NCBI RefSeq assembly: GCF_003966145.1
Contig: NZ_RXNR01000018.1
Span: 1-64,000, forward strand
Source: Lysinibacillus telephonicus
GTDB taxonomy: Bacteria; Bacillota; Bacilli; Bacillales_A; Planococcaceae
Reading direction: 5' to 3'
DNA length: 64,000 bases
Shown here: positions 1 to 9,267 of the stretch, one piece after another
How the letters are laid out: each line of letters begins with the position of its first letter
How positions within the stretch are numbered: position 1 is the stretch's first letter
Made by a program: the position numbers and the translations under genes
The notes under the pieces: generated by a model
Told to the model about the DNA's origin: nothing
Databases searched by the model: none
What the model saw: only the letters and a program-made list of their open reading frames with translations

Positions 1-13
1 ATTCATAGACGGA

Positions 14-77
14 GTCCTCCTGTGTGATGATGGGTCAATGGCTGTTGACACTCATGCATCATACTAGAGGGCTTTTT
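14..77 (+). terminator. Possible terminator of an upstream gene
   Basis: CCTCCTGTGTGATGATG near the left edge can pair imperfectly with CATCATACTAGAGGG, and a seven-T run follows. A small inner GTCAA/TTGAC hairpin lies between the arms. It probably ends a transcript entering from the left. From here to about 595 I see no gene, only AT-rich sequence with short interrupted frames. Confidence 0.4.
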
Positions 78-598
78 TTATTTCAAGACCCTGAAAATCC
101 TTCTAACAGGAATGCTCCTTTTGTATTTTTAATACAGCAACATAAACTTACCATATTATACAAATTTTGTAAATCGTGTTTTAAATATTAATAATTTATA
201 CATTCAAAAAATAAAATAAATATTATTAAACCTCAAAGATTTAATAATGCTGAGCAGCATCCTGTTACAAGAAGGTAAGTAGGGTTTTATTTTTTTGATA
301 ATCCAAAGGTATAAACCGAAGTTGTTCAAGCAGTCACAGATTTAAATCTATGATTGTTGATAGTCTAACTTATAAACTCAAATTACCGCTTCAAATTTCC
401 CTTTTATTACACCCCTAACTTTTGGTGAAGGTGGCAACATGTTACAATTTACCGAAGATCGGAATTGAAGGAATGGTGGGAGAAAGAAGAGACTGCATAT
501 ACGAAATCAATAAACACTTTTCAAATTGGAAAAAATTTAAGCATTTCAAAATAGAATCAATGTTATGGATTATATGAATTCTCCATTTAAGATGTTAG

Positions 599-803
599 TT
601 AGGACTTACTCAAACGGCAACGACGGTTTATGCAAGCTTTATAGGTATGAGGACGGCGGAACGGTGATTGTGGGAAACTCGTATTTGGTGATGCGTTTAA
701 CTGGACGAAAATGCTGTTTCTCGCCTTACTTTTAGTCTGTATTTTAGGCTTAAAGCTCATTACACATAAGGACTGGGAGGTAGCAGGGCTTGGGTTACAT
801 TAA
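599..803 (+). pseudogene. SMR-family drug/guanidinium exporter remnant, first gene of a pair
   Basis: The conceptual translation, with two frame changes, reads as the C-terminal half of a small multidrug resistance protein. ATTVYASFIGMRTA (positions about 614-655) matches the usual Tyr-Ala-x-x-x-Gly-x-Gly-Thr-Ala region. GTVIVG follows in a second frame, and KLVFGDAFNW plus a hydrophobic last helix ending ILGLKLIT follows in a third. The N-terminal two helices are missing or unrecognisable, and an in-frame TAG sits just upstream at 596. SMR proteins are four-helix proton antiporters of about 105 residues. This copy cannot make one. Its end overlaps the start of the second SMR remnant, as in intact paired SMR operons. 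Confidence 0.65.
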
Positions 804-913
804 TTTTTGCAGGGTAATTTGAAGTGGTTGGCGTGATGGGCATAACTTTTCTTATAGAACGGATGATTAGCAAAACATTAAAGGGTATTATTTGCAGCTC
901 AAACGTATTTTAA
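782..913 (+). pseudogene. SMR-family exporter remnant, second gene of a pair
   Basis: One frame gives AWVTLIFAG, a TAA stop, FEVVGVMGITFLIERM and a short tail ending at a stop at 911-913. This is the first transmembrane helix of an SMR protein, including the membrane-embedded Glu of the G-x-F-E-V motif that carries protons in the family. The in-frame stop and the loss of the three later helices show it is dead. It overlaps the preceding SMR remnant by about 20 bases, reproducing the layout of paired heterodimeric SMR genes. Both genes were therefore probably lost together. Confidence 0.65.
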
Positions 914-914
914 C

Positions 915-940
915 TATTCCACAATCGCGATTGTGGAATA
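915..940. repeat. Perfect 26-bp palindrome
   Basis: TATTCCACAATCG is followed directly by its exact reverse complement, with no loop. There is no T-run after it, so it is not a classical terminator. It lies immediately after the SMR remnants and 7 bases before another perfect inverted repeat. It could be an operator, a transposition scar or an element end. Confidence 0.85.
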
Positions 941-947
941 AGCGTCT

Positions 948-990
948 CTATTCTTCTTCAACTAACATTTATTTAGTTGAAGAAGAATAG
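948..990. repeat. 18-bp perfect inverted repeat with 7-nt loop
   Basis: CTATTCTTCTTCAACTAA at 948-965 is exactly complementary to TTAGTTGAAGAAGAATAG at 973-990, with loop CATTTAT. No T-run follows. Together with the adjacent palindrome it makes a dense hairpin cluster at the end of the decayed SMR genes. The sequence alone does not say whether this is a mobile-element remnant or an RNA structure. Confidence 0.85.
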
Positions 991-1001
991 TAATTTATAC
1001 G

Positions 1002-1035
1002 AAAAACGCTCAGATTAAAACTACTGGGCGTTTTT
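1002..1035 (+). terminator. Rho-independent terminator after the SMR remnants
   Basis: AAAAACGCTCAG pairs with CTGGGCGTTTTT across an 11-nt loop, with one G.U, and the 3' arm ends in five T. From here to 1716 there is no convincing gene. The 78-codon open frame at 1034-1270 has no ribosome binding site or recognisable domain. Confidence 0.7.
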
Positions 1036-1207
1036 GCTTACCATCTACATTGCTAATATAATGTTAAATTGTATGCTAATTGGTGTGTTATTTACATATT
1101 ATTTAGTATTTTTTCCGCATCAACCGAACCCGTTATTTATTGGCTCTAGTTTTTTATTTTATATCAAGGTTTCTTTTCTCGGTTTTATGGCTAGAGATTC
1201 ATATTCT

Positions 1208-1257
1208 TCTCGGTTTTTGTATAGTGTTTCGATCGAATGCCTATCCAAAAACCGAGA
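1208..1257. repeat. 12-bp inverted repeat
   Basis: TCTCGGTTTTTG at 1208-1219 is complementary to CAAAAACCGAGA at 1246-1257. ATAG/CTAT pairing extends the stem past one mismatch. The word TCTCGGTT recurs nearby at about 1324 and 1354. It lies in gene-free decayed sequence and no function is apparent. Confidence 0.55.
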
Positions 1258-1716
1258 GCAAGAAGGCTGATATATCGTCTCTAAAGGGTTTTTAGAATTT
1301 GGAAATAGAATAAAAAATGGTATCTCGGTTCTTAGGTTACTTTTGTAAACTTACCTCGGTTACTTGGCACCAGTAATATTACCTTTGTAACATCAGTCCT
1401 GTAATTTTAGACTTGATATGTTATGTAAGTAATATTACTAGCATAATTTTATCTTTGTAAATGGAGGGGAAGAATAGGAAATGATTTATTGCAAAACTAT
1501 TTTAGCTCCTAAGGAACCCAGACTCTCCCTTCTGATCCACTTGCAGTCGAAAACAGGCGGGAAATACTTATGTGAACGGCCAAGTTGTTGTGGACCTGTA
1601 AACAAGGATGGAGAATAAAAGAATCTAGTTGCGGTATTGTTTACGTATAATGACTTTAGCAGTTCAGTTCACAAGCGAATTTTGTACTCATCAAATAAAA
1701 AACACCTATGCGATAG

Positions 1717-2349
1717 GATGGCTGGGCTTCATACTGGCATCAAAGAATTATGAGGGAGTTAAACTTAACGACTGAAGAAACGATTGAATATGCGAAGCTG
1801 AACGCAGGGGTAGTGCAGCCGTCAAAAACATCCATTAATCCCTATTATCTAGGATTGAAAATTTTTGAAGATATCGAAAAACGCTATAATAACCCGACAG
1901 AAGAAATGAAGAGGCTTGGAATAAAACCGAATTCTGGCCGCGAAAAAATATTTGAGGTACGTGAAATAGAATCGGATATTTCCTTTATTCGAAACTATTT
2001 AACAAAGGAATTGGTGGACCAAGAAGACTTATATTTATTTGAGAAAAAAGGATCGGAATATAAAATTACTGATAAAGATTATGAACATGTTCGGGATCAG
2101 CTCGTTTCAATGAGGGTAAATGGCGGATTTCCATATATAGTGGTAGAAAATGGGGATTATTTACGAAATGGCGAGTTATTTTTGAAGCATGGATATGAGG
2201 GGATGGAGCTTGATCCTCACTATTTGGAGCATGTTTTACCATATATTTATCAGCTTTGGGGTCGCCCTGTTCATATGGAAACATATGTGGAATCAAGACC
2301 TGTACTTTATACGTATGACGGTAAACGAAATTACAAAAAGGCCTTGTAG
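1717..2349 (+). pseudogene. spoVR: SpoVR C-terminal half, 5'-truncated
   Basis: SpoVR is a sporulation protein of about 465 residues, needed for normal spore cortex formation. Here only its C-terminal part survives. The frame opens right after a TAG at 1714 with [15 protein letters not shown], which is an internal SpoVR motif preceding the first available ATG at 1750. It then runs with intact, strongly SpoVR-like sequence ([52 protein letters not shown]) to a normal C-terminus. The roughly 250 N-terminal residues are absent from the sequence upstream. No ribosome binding site precedes 1750, so the remnant is probably not translated. The undamaged reading frame suggests a recent deletion or rearrangement. 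Confidence 0.85.
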
Positions 2350-2412
2350 GTAATAGTTCAGTTTGCTTTTGAAAAGCGCATATAGTGACAATTTATTTAA
2401 TAATACGATATT

Positions 2413-2458
2413 AAAAAATGTACATTACTAAATTATGCTTTAGTAGTGTACATTTTTT
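2413..2458. terminator. Strong bidirectional terminator
   Basis: AAAAAATGTACATTACTAAA pairs with TTTAGTAGTGTACATTTTTT over 20 positions with a single G.U, around a 6-nt loop. A-run and T-run flank the stem, so it can work in both directions. It separates the spoVR remnant from the YitT gene. Confidence 0.85.
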
Positions 2459-2628
2459 ATTTGCGATTGAGTTTGATCAATTATTAAGTTTTTGATTCCT
2501 CTATATAAAATTTTCTACATATTAAAACTTTACGTATCATTTTCATTCATTACTCATAGTTATTTGTATTGGGACAATTATCAAAAATTTTAGCCAATAC
2601 ATCTTATTTAACAATAAGGAGAGTTTAA

Positions 2629-3228
2629 TTGAAATTTAAAAATTCATATAAAATTTACTTTTTAGATCTCCTCATGAAAATACCATGGATAATTTCCGGT
2701 GCAATAATGGCAGCTATTAGTCTTGAAGTAATATTAATCCCAAATGGTTTGATTGATGGAGGAATTACGGGAGTTTCGATGATACTATCAGAAATTCTAG
2801 GGTATTCACTAAGTGTTTTGTTATTTATTTTAAATATTCCATTTGTTTTATTAGGCTACATATTTTTAGGAAAACGCTTTGCTTTTACTACATCATTAGG
2901 AATTACTGTATTAACAATTTCTACAGGTATTTTAGAAGTATTCCCACCGTTTCTTAAAGGGAATTCAATATTATTAATTTTTATTGGTGCTTTATTGTTA
3001 GGAATGGGAATAGGAATCGTCATTCGTAATGGCGGGGCTTTGGATGGGACAGATGTATTGGCGTTACTAATCTCTGATAAAACGTCTTATACTGTTGGGG
3101 AATCAATTTTTGCCATTAATATTTTTATTTTTTTATTTGCCTTTATACTGTTTGGATGGAAAGGTGCATTAATTTCAATTATTACATATTTTATTGCGAC
3201 GACTATTGTTGATATTGTACGTACTTAA
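2629..3228 (+). CDS. YitT-family (DUF161) membrane protein, short form
   Basis: A TTG start at 2629 is set by AAGGAGAG at 2616-2623. The 199-residue protein is almost entirely hydrophobic with about five or six membrane segments. It shows YitT-family hallmarks: an early GLIDGGITGVSM motif and a central GGALDGTDVLALLISDKTS motif. Typical YitT proteins are about 280 residues and end in a cytosolic DUF2179 domain. This one stops right after the last membrane segment, so that domain is missing, as it also is in the paralogue at 12555-13130. Family function is not established; some members are suspected transporters. It stands alone between terminators. Confidence 0.8.
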   Translation: MKFKNSYKIYFLDLLMKIPWIISGAIMAAISLEVILIPNGLIDGGITGVSMILSEILGYSLSVLLFILNIPFVLLGYIFLGKRFAFTTSLGITVLTISTGILEVFPPFLKGNSILLIFIGALLLGMGIGIVIRNGGALDGTDVLALLISDKTSYTVGESIFAINIFIFLFAFILFGWKGALISIITYFIATTIVDIVRT

Positions 3229-3233
3229 AATGA

Positions 3234-3270
3234 TGGGCTGCTTAGAAAAATCTATTTTCTGGACAGCCCA
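3234..3270 (+). terminator. GGCTG-type hairpin after yitT
   Basis: TGGGCTGCTTAGAAAA pairs imperfectly with TTTTCTGGACAGCCCA. No long T-run follows. Hairpins of similar sequence occur at 10020-10053 and 20641-20672, so it may belong to a small dispersed family. The following 300 bases up to the next gene hold no recognisable feature. Confidence 0.6.
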
Positions 3271-3585
3271 AAATCTTAATATTAAAAGTTTGGATAGTAC
3301 CATTGACATCTTGGATTTGTATAGAATGGAGGCCTCGTGCTTATTTTAGGCATTCTTAAAGGTTTTCTGTTATTTGCATATTTAAGCATTACTTTTTCAT
3401 TAGAGTAGGGAATTAATAGAAGATTTACCCCAGGACAAGATTGATAAACTTGAATACTGATTCCTCCTTAAATCTTTTAATCCTATCTTATTCATACTTC
3501 TTCTTTTAGGTAACTTTCTGTATATGCACCATAATAGCCTAGTATACATAAGATGTTTTAGTACTGATCTTATTAGGAGGATTTT

Positions 3586-4524
3586 ATGGAAAGTCACTTT
3601 AAGAAAGGGATAGAGGAATCAAATAGTCAACAGTATCCTTTAAACCCTAACTATGGGAAAATTACTCAGTTTGAAGAAGTTCCAGTTACAGTACCTGAGC
3701 AAAGACAATACCGACAACCAGGTATAGAAGGACTAATGGTTCCAAGACCAATTATAGAAAATCCAAATTATAAAGGTTCCGGAAAACTGAAAGGAAAAGT
3801 TGCCTTAATTACAGGCGGGGACAGTGGAATTGGTGCCGCAGTAGCAATTGCTTTTGCTAAAGAGGGTGCGGATATTTCGATTGCTTATTTAGACGAGCAT
3901 GAGGATGCCAATCGAACGAAAACAAGAGTTGAAGAACTAGGTCAGCGATGTTTATTGTTGCCAGGTGATTTAAGGAATAAAGAACAGTGCAAAAAAATTG
4001 TTGAAAATACAATTCAAACATTCGGAAAGCTAAATATACTATGTAATCATGTAGGAATTCAGTTTCAGCAATTAAGCCTACTCGATATTACAGATGAACA
4101 ATTCGATGATACTTTTAAGGTCAATATATATTCGCATTTCTATACAACAAGAGCAGCGCTGCCATACTTAAACACAGGTAGTTCAATAATAAACACAGCA
4201 TCAGTAGTGGCGTATTATGGAAATAAAGAATTAATTGATTATACAGCAACAAAAGCAGCGAATGTCGGCTTTACACGCGCATTAGCAAATAACCTAATAA
4301 GTAAAGGCATAAGGGTTAACGCAGTGGCCCCTGGGAGAATATGGACTCCACTAATTCCTTCTAGTTTCTCTGCTGATGCTGTAACAATTGCTGACAACCC
4401 GATGCAACGCCAAGGTCAGCCATTTGAATTAGCCCCAACTTATGTTTACCTTGCATCTGATGATTCCCGCTTTGTCACTGGGCAAACGCTTCACGTAAAT
4501 GGTGGCCAAGTGACGTCATCATAA
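3586..4524 (+). CDS. SDR-family oxidoreductase, general-stress type
   Basis: This 312-residue short-chain dehydrogenase has the extended N-terminus of about 70 residues seen in the Bacillus general stress SDRs (YhdF/YdaD/GSP39 group). The cofactor loop is TGGDSGIG at residues 76-83. The catalytic Ser is in NTAS (206), and the YxxxK pair is Tyr219/Lys223. The C-terminal [12 protein letters not shown] is typical of the family. NAD(P)-dependent oxidation or reduction of a small alcohol, sugar or aldehyde is expected; the substrate cannot be read from sequence. The start has an AGGAGG box at 3574-3579. It is monocistronic and faces the catalase gene across a bidirectional terminator. Confidence 0.88.
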   Translation: MESHFKKGIEESNSQQYPLNPNYGKITQFEEVPVTVPEQRQYRQPGIEGLMVPRPIIENPNYKGSGKLKGKVALITGGDSGIGAAVAIAFAKEGADISIAYLDEHEDANRTKTRVEELGQRCLLLPGDLRNKEQCKKIVENTIQTFGKLNILCNHVGIQFQQLSLLDITDEQFDDTFKVNIYSHFYTTRAALPYLNTGSSIINTASVVAYYGNKELIDYTATKAANVGFTRALANNLISKGIRVNAVAPGRIWTPLIPSSFSADAVTIADNPMQRQGQPFELAPTYVYLASDDSRFVTGQTLHVNGGQVTSS

Positions 4525-4543
4525 TTTAAAACCTTGTGAAAGA

Positions 4544-4582
4544 AAAAGAGTACAATTCATAAAAATTGAATTGTACTCTTTT
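4544..4582. terminator. Bidirectional terminator between SDR and catalase genes
   Basis: AAAAGAGTACAATTCA pairs exactly with TGAATTGTACTCTTTT over 16 bp around a 7-nt loop. A second, outer AAAACCTTGT/ACAAGGTTTT pairing frames it. Confidence 0.85.
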
Positions 4583-4623
4583 ACAGTGTAATTTCATTTT
4601 TACAAGGTTTTACTGCTGAGTTT

Positions 4624-4650
4624 TTACGCAGGTTTAACTGATATTTACGC
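4624..4650 (-). repeat. Two GCGTAAA units spaced 21 bp, related to the 59-kb array
   Basis: On the minus strand, CGCGTAAATAT is followed exactly 21 bp later by TGCGTAAAAACT. Both the word and the period match the large array at 59235-59566. The pair lies just beyond the 3' end of the catalase gene. Confidence 0.6.
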
Positions 4651-4658
4651 GTTTTTAA

Positions 4659-6290
4659 TTAATAAGGATCTGCGTCATGTCCTTTGTTGACAGCATCGTC
4701 TACAGCTTGACTTGCTTCTTTTGCACCTAATGGATGCGGATTGAAATCTTGACCAAATTCTTCTTTATTGTTCATGGTCTTTGCCTTTTCAGCTAATCCT
4801 TCTCTTAGTCGGCGTCCATATTCTTCATCTGCTTCATCGGCAAGGGCCATCATCTTATCCTGAATTACTTTTGGACAGAGAGCCAAGTCGTTAACTAGGT
4901 TATTGATGAGCTCATCTTTTTCCCATTGTTCAAAGCTGCGATAAGTTTCGCCAGCTTGCTTTGTATTGTCATTACGATCAATGGATTCACGAACTAAATT
5001 ACCTTCAACATGTGGTGTATATTCTTTACCAGTTTGCTCAGCTTCTGTTAACCCGCCCATGCTCGATGGTTCATAGTTAACATGTAGGTTTTGACCTGGC
5101 GCCTTATCGTTGTAATAGCGAAGTTGACCGCCTTCCTGATTTGTAGCAACTCGTTTTTTTGCAGCATTAATCGGAAGCTGTAAATAGTTCGCCCCAACTC
5201 GATATCGTTGTGTATCCGAATAGGAGAAAGTACGTCCTTGCAGCATTTTATCATCTGAAAAGTCTAAACCATCTACAAGAACGCCTGTCCCGAATGCTAC
5301 TTGCTCTACTTCATTAAAGTAGTTTTCAGGGTTTTTATTTAACACCATGCGTCCAACAGGCAACCATGGGAATTTATCGTTTGGCCATAGTTTTGTGTCA
5401 TCTAATGGGTCAAAATCTAGCTCTGGGTGAGGGCCATCCTCCATAATTTGCACAAATAGTTCCCATTCAGGATAATCCCCGCGTTCTATTGCCTCATATA
5501 GGTCCTGTGTTGCATGGTTAAAGTTTTTAGCTTGAATTGCTTCTGCCTCTTTAACTGTTAAGTTTTTAATTCCTTGTTTTGGCTCCCAATGATATTTTAC
5601 AAGAACAGCTTTTCCTTCTTGGTTTACCCATTTATAGGTATTTACCCCTGAACCTTGCATCATGCGATAATTAGCCGGAATGCCCCATGGTGAATAAACG
5701 AGTGTCACCATATGAAATGATTCTGGTGAATTAGCACAGAAGTCAAAGAAACGTCTTGAATCTTGAATATTAGTTACTGGGTCAGGTCTGAATGCGTGAA
5801 TCATATCAGGAAACTTCATTGCATCACGAATGAAAAAGATTTTCAAGTTGTTTCCAACTAAATCCCAGTTGCCATCCTCAGTATAAAACTTTACTGCAAA
5901 GCCACGTGGATCACGTACAGTTTCAGGTGAGTGCAAGCCATGAACAACAGTAGAAAATCGTACAAAGACAGGAGTTTGTTTCCCTTTTTCCTGGAACAGT
6001 TTTGCACGAGTATATTTTGAAACAGGTTCATCACCTACTGTACCATAGGCTTCAAAATACCCATGAGCACCGGCACCGCGGGCATGTACGATACGTTCTG
6101 GAACCTTTTCACGGTCGAAATGACTGATTTTCTCAATAAAATCATAATTTTCAAGTGTAGCAGGACCTCGATTTCCTACAGTACGTATGTTTTGATTGTT
6201 TGTAATCGGGTGACCTTGTCTGTTCGTTAGAGAATTATCGTTTTCAATATTTGTTTCATTTTTGCCTTGATTTGAAGGGTCTTTTTCCAC
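4659..6290 (-). CDS. katX: Catalase, KatX-like (spore type)
   Basis: This monofunctional haem catalase of 543 residues converts H2O2 to water and oxygen. The distal His69 lies in [11 protein letters not shown], the active-site Asn is in DLVGNN (147-148), and the haem-ligating Tyr357 is in [10 protein letters not shown]. The roughly 40-residue polar N-terminal extension and the total length resemble B. subtilis KatX (about 547 residues), the catalase protecting germinating spores. A forespore-type promoter (GAATAC, 17 bp, CATTATA) lies 56-85 bases upstream of the start and supports that assignment. The ATG has an AAAGGATGA site. It is monocistronic. I cannot fully exclude a vegetative KatA/KatB orthologue. 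Confidence 0.88.
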   Translation of the reverse strand: MEKDPSNQGKNETNIENDNSLTNRQGHPITNNQNIRTVGNRGPATLENYDFIEKISHFDREKVPERIVHARGAGAHGYFEAYGTVGDEPVSKYTRAKLFQEKGKQTPVFVRFSTVVHGLHSPETVRDPRGFAVKFYTEDGNWDLVGNNLKIFFIRDAMKFPDMIHAFRPDPVTNIQDSRRFFDFCANSPESFHMVTLVYSPWGIPANYRMMQGSGVNTYKWVNQEGKAVLVKYHWEPKQGIKNLTVKEAEAIQAKNFNHATQDLYEAIERGDYPEWELFVQIMEDGPHPELDFDPLDDTKLWPNDKFPWLPVGRMVLNKNPENYFNEVEQVAFGTGVLVDGLDFSDDKMLQGRTFSYSDTQRYRVGANYLQLPINAAKKRVATNQEGGQLRYYNDKAPGQNLHVNYEPSSMGGLTEAEQTGKEYTPHVEGNLVRESIDRNDNTKQAGETYRSFEQWEKDELINNLVNDLALCPKVIQDKMMALADEADEEYGRRLREGLAEKAKTMNNKEEFGQDFNPHPLGAKEASQAVDDAVNKGHDADPY

Positions 6291-6345
6291 TAGAAGTCAT
6301 CCTTTCATTAGAGTGATAGGCACTCGTGAAATTTAAAAACATTAC

Positions 6346-6375
6346 TATAATGCCCGTTGCTTTTTAAAAGTATTC
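6346..6375 (-). promoter_or_regulatory. Forespore (sigma-F/G type) promoter of the catalase gene
   Basis: On the minus strand, AGAATAC at about 6376-6370 is followed after 17 bases by CATTATAG at 6352-6345. This fits the sigma-G/sigma-F consensus of TGMATA-like and CATNNTA-like boxes spaced 17-18. No sigma-B (GTTT/GGGTAT) signature was seen in the gap. Confidence 0.5.
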
Positions 6376-6536
6376 TTATAATGGAATGATTTTTCTATTT
6401 CTCCAGCCTTAATGGGAAGTAAGACACTACCTTAAGATTTAAGAAAGAGTAATAAGTAAAGGTGGTGGATTAACTTCTCGTAAAAATCCGATTGGTGCAA
6501 CTAGCAATCGATGGGGGATGCCTCCATCACCATTGA

Positions 6537-8198
6537 TTAAATCGGAATGATGATTGGTAAAATCATTGGTTTTTTCTTCGTTTGTTCAAATACATATTGT
6601 CCAACCTCTTTTTTAATTGCCCTTTTCATACCCAAAACATTGGCATCCTTAAAGGGATCAACAGTTGCCTTAACGACTTCATTGATATTGAATAAAAGCT
6701 CTTCTGAATTTTTTGCATAAACAAATCCACGTGAAATGCTATCTGGCTCAGAAATTCTTTTGCCATCTTCTTTGTTTATCGTACAAACGATGACAAGCAT
6801 CCCTTCTTCAGAAAGCTGTCTGCGGTCACGCAATACAATATCACCAATTTCGTCATCTCCAACACCATCTACATACGTATCACCAGCTTGTACTTTACGA
6901 GTTTGCCGAGCCTCACCATGCTGAACATCGACCACATCACCATTTCGAATAATGAATGTATTTTCTCTCTCCACCCCAACAGTTTCAGCAAGTATTCGAT
7001 GTAAATGAAGCATTCGATATTCACCGTGAATCGGAATAAAATATTTTGGTTTCATTAATGTGAGCATCAGTTTTAAATCTTCCTGATAGCCGTGACCTGA
7101 TACATGCATTCCTGTAATTTTAGATGAACCATAAATAACATTTGCGCCAAGCTGAAATAAATTATCTACAATTTTGGAGACGTCCTTTTCGTTTCCAGGA
7201 ATAGGAGATGCAGCGAAAATGACTGTATCATCTTGTAAAACCTTTACATCGCGATTGTTATTCGTCGATAATCTTGAAAGCGCGGCAAGTGGTTCACCTT
7301 GGCTTCCTGTACAAAGTACGACAACACGATCTGGGGGATGCTGTTTAACATCCCGAGCATCGATCAACAGCCAATCAGGAATATCAACATAACCGCGTTG
7401 TCTTGCTACTTTTACAACATTTAACATACTCCTGCCTAATAATGCGAGTTTTCGATTTGATTTAATTGTTGCATGAACTATTTGCTGAACGCGATTTACG
7501 TTGGAAGCGAAAGTTGAAATAATAATTTTGCCAGTAGCATTTAGAAATGCCTCCTCAATATGTGACCCGACTTCCCGTTCAGATGGGGTTAAACCAGGTC
7601 GTTCAGCATTCGTACTTTCAGAAATTAAAACTAACACGCCTTCCTCACCAATGTTCGCCATTTTATGAATATCTGAATATTGATCATTTACTGGAGTTAA
7701 ATCAAATTTGAAATCTCCTGTATGAACAACATTTCCTTCGGGAGTATTAAAGACGATACCTAAACAATCTGGAATACTATGACTTGTTCTAAAGAAATTA
7801 ACTTTAATTTCACCAAAATCTAGTTGTGATTCAGAATGAATTTCGATTAATGTAGACTCTCTTAATAACTTATGTTCTTTTAGCTTTAATTCAATTAAAC
7901 CGAGAGTAAAACGAGTAGCGTAAATAGGTACATTTAATTTTTTTAAGAAGTAAGGAATTCCTCCAATATGATCCTCATGTCCGTGGGTAACAACTAAACC
8001 ACGAATTTTATGTTCATTTTGCTGTAAATAAGTAATATCAGGGATAATCAAATCGATTCCTAACAAAGCTTCATCTGCAAACTTTGCTCCACAGTCAACG
8101 ATAACTAAATCGTCCCCGTATTCGATAACATACATATTCTTGCCGATTTCATTAATGCCGCCAAGTGCAAAAATGGAAAGTGTATTATTAACAGACAA
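6537..8198 (-). CDS. Ribonuclease J, J1-like
   Basis: This is a beta-CASP metallo-beta-lactamase ribonuclease with 5'-3' exonuclease and endonuclease activity on RNA. The metal-binding THGHEDHIGG motif (about residues 71-80) is the catalytic J1 form; RNase J2 has a degenerate HGHDENIGG. Other motifs are SHSIPD, HTGDFKFD, GSQGEPLAALSR, PIPGNE, the beta-CASP SGHG and IPIHGEYRM, and a C-terminal RPMILPIIIPI, as in J1. I chose the TTG at 8198 because AGAGGGG precedes it by 6 bases; a TTG at 8216 has no such site. The product is 553 residues. It stands alone, away from the usual rnjA neighbours, so it may be a second J1-type paralogue. Confidence 0.88.
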   Translation of the reverse strand: MSVNNTLSIFALGGINEIGKNMYVIEYGDDLVIVDCGAKFADEALLGIDLIIPDITYLQQNEHKIRGLVVTHGHEDHIGGIPYFLKKLNVPIYATRFTLGLIELKLKEHKLLRESTLIEIHSESQLDFGEIKVNFFRTSHSIPDCLGIVFNTPEGNVVHTGDFKFDLTPVNDQYSDIHKMANIGEEGVLVLISESTNAERPGLTPSEREVGSHIEEAFLNATGKIIISTFASNVNRVQQIVHATIKSNRKLALLGRSMLNVVKVARQRGYVDIPDWLLIDARDVKQHPPDRVVVLCTGSQGEPLAALSRLSTNNNRDVKVLQDDTVIFAASPIPGNEKDVSKIVDNLFQLGANVIYGSSKITGMHVSGHGYQEDLKLMLTLMKPKYFIPIHGEYRMLHLHRILAETVGVERENTFIIRNGDVVDVQHGEARQTRKVQAGDTYVDGVGDDEIGDIVLRDRRQLSEEGMLVIVCTINKEDGKRISEPDSISRGFVYAKNSEELLFNINEVVKATVDPFKDANVLGMKRAIKKEVGQYVFEQTKKKPMILPIIIPI

Positions 8199-8416
8199 AT
8201 TAACCCCTCTTTTCAACGACTTTTACTAAATTTAAGTATAGCTTTAAGGTTGTAGTCCTATACAGGTTAGTAAAGTGAACAAATTTCAATTAAATCAAAT
8301 TCAAAATAGGGTTAATTAATTTTTGTATTAGTTCGCCATTTATTAATGCTTTGCATAATAGTGGGAATAAAGGTGACAATAATTTAGAGTAGAAAGCTTT
8401 TAGAAGGAGTGTCATT

Positions 8417-9121
8417 GTGGATTTTCTTTATGGGCAAGAATCACTAAACGCAATTCAATGGATATTAAGAGCGGTAGTAGCGTTTATTTTTTTATTTTTT
8501 GCAGCAAAAATTATGGGGCAACGTTCAATTTCTCAGCTTGGATTACTTGATTTTGCTATGGCTATCACTGTTGGAAATATTATAGCCCATCCATTATCTG
8601 ATGAAGGTTTAGGGATGGGTGGGTCAATGATTACAATGTCGGTCTTAATCTTATTGTATATTGCATGTATCTACTTGAGTTTAAAATGGATCTCCTTCAG
8701 ACATTTTATAGAACCTACACCTATACCACTTATTAAGAATGGGAAAATTCTATCTAAAAACTTAACAAAAGCTAGAATTTCGATTGATTATTTACTTTCA
8801 GAATTAAGGAAAGAAAAAGTAGATGATATAGAAAAAGTTGCTTTTGCATTTTGGGAACCAGACGGATCTATATCAAGTTTTCTTTATCCTGAAAATCAAA
8901 CGTTAACTCCAAAAGATATGAATTTGCCAAAACAACCATATTCTCTTCCTGTGGCTATTATTAAAGAGGGAAAAATCGATTATCATCAGTTAAACAAAAT
9001 TTCACAAAATGAAGATTGGATTGTTAATGAACTCCAATCAACACATCAAGTTGGCATTCAGGATGTATTATTGGCTACAATTGATCAACAAGCTAACTTG
9101 CAAGTTTACTTATATAACTAA
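8417..9121 (+). CDS. DUF421 membrane protein (YetF family)
   Basis: The GTG start has AGAAGGAGTG upstream. The 234-residue protein has three N-terminal membrane helices (about residues 14-30, 40-58 and 62-85). A soluble alpha/beta DUF421 region follows, with the family motif KARISIDYLLSELRKEKVDDIEKV and FAFWEPDGSISSF. Family members in Bacillus (YetF, YdfR, YrbG, YkjA) are abundant, often sporulation-linked, and of unsettled function. It is monocistronic, with its own terminator. Confidence 0.85.
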   Translation: MDFLYGQESLNAIQWILRAVVAFIFLFFAAKIMGQRSISQLGLLDFAMAITVGNIIAHPLSDEGLGMGGSMITMSVLILLYIACIYLSLKWISFRHFIEPTPIPLIKNGKILSKNLTKARISIDYLLSELRKEKVDDIEKVAFAFWEPDGSISSFLYPENQTLTPKDMNLPKQPYSLPVAIIKEGKIDYHQLNKISQNEDWIVNELQSTHQVGIQDVLLATIDQQANLQVYLYN

Positions 9122-9140
9122 CCTTATTATCACTTAGATA

Positions 9141-9169
9141 AAGAATCCTTCAAAGGGTTCTATTTTTTT
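9141..9169 (+). terminator. Terminator after the DUF421 gene
   Basis: AGAATCC pairs with GGGTTCT around TTCAAA, and seven T follow. Confidence 0.7.
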
Positions 9170-9267
9170 ATTTTTAAATTCTATTAAAAAGAGAATGAAA
9201 AAAGAAGTTCTTGAATAGTATTTTTAGTAACTACTAGAAAACTTCCAAAAGAATATATGAAAATGGG

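Noticed and set aside
1034-1270. 78-codon open frame with hydrophobic product
   Set aside because: There is no ribosome site or recognisable domain. The frame overlaps a terminator at its start and lies in decayed sequence with an inverted repeat.
1500-1608. Possible C-terminal scrap of a short-chain dehydrogenase (AGNTYVNGQVVVDL)
   Set aside because: The match is short, needs a frame change and could be chance; not enough to list as a pseudogene.
3400-3597. Minus-strand 65-codon frame
   Set aside because: It overlaps the SDR start and promoter region, and lacks a ribosome site and family resemblance. A plus-strand scrap IEDLPQDKIDKLEY nearby was too short to interpret.
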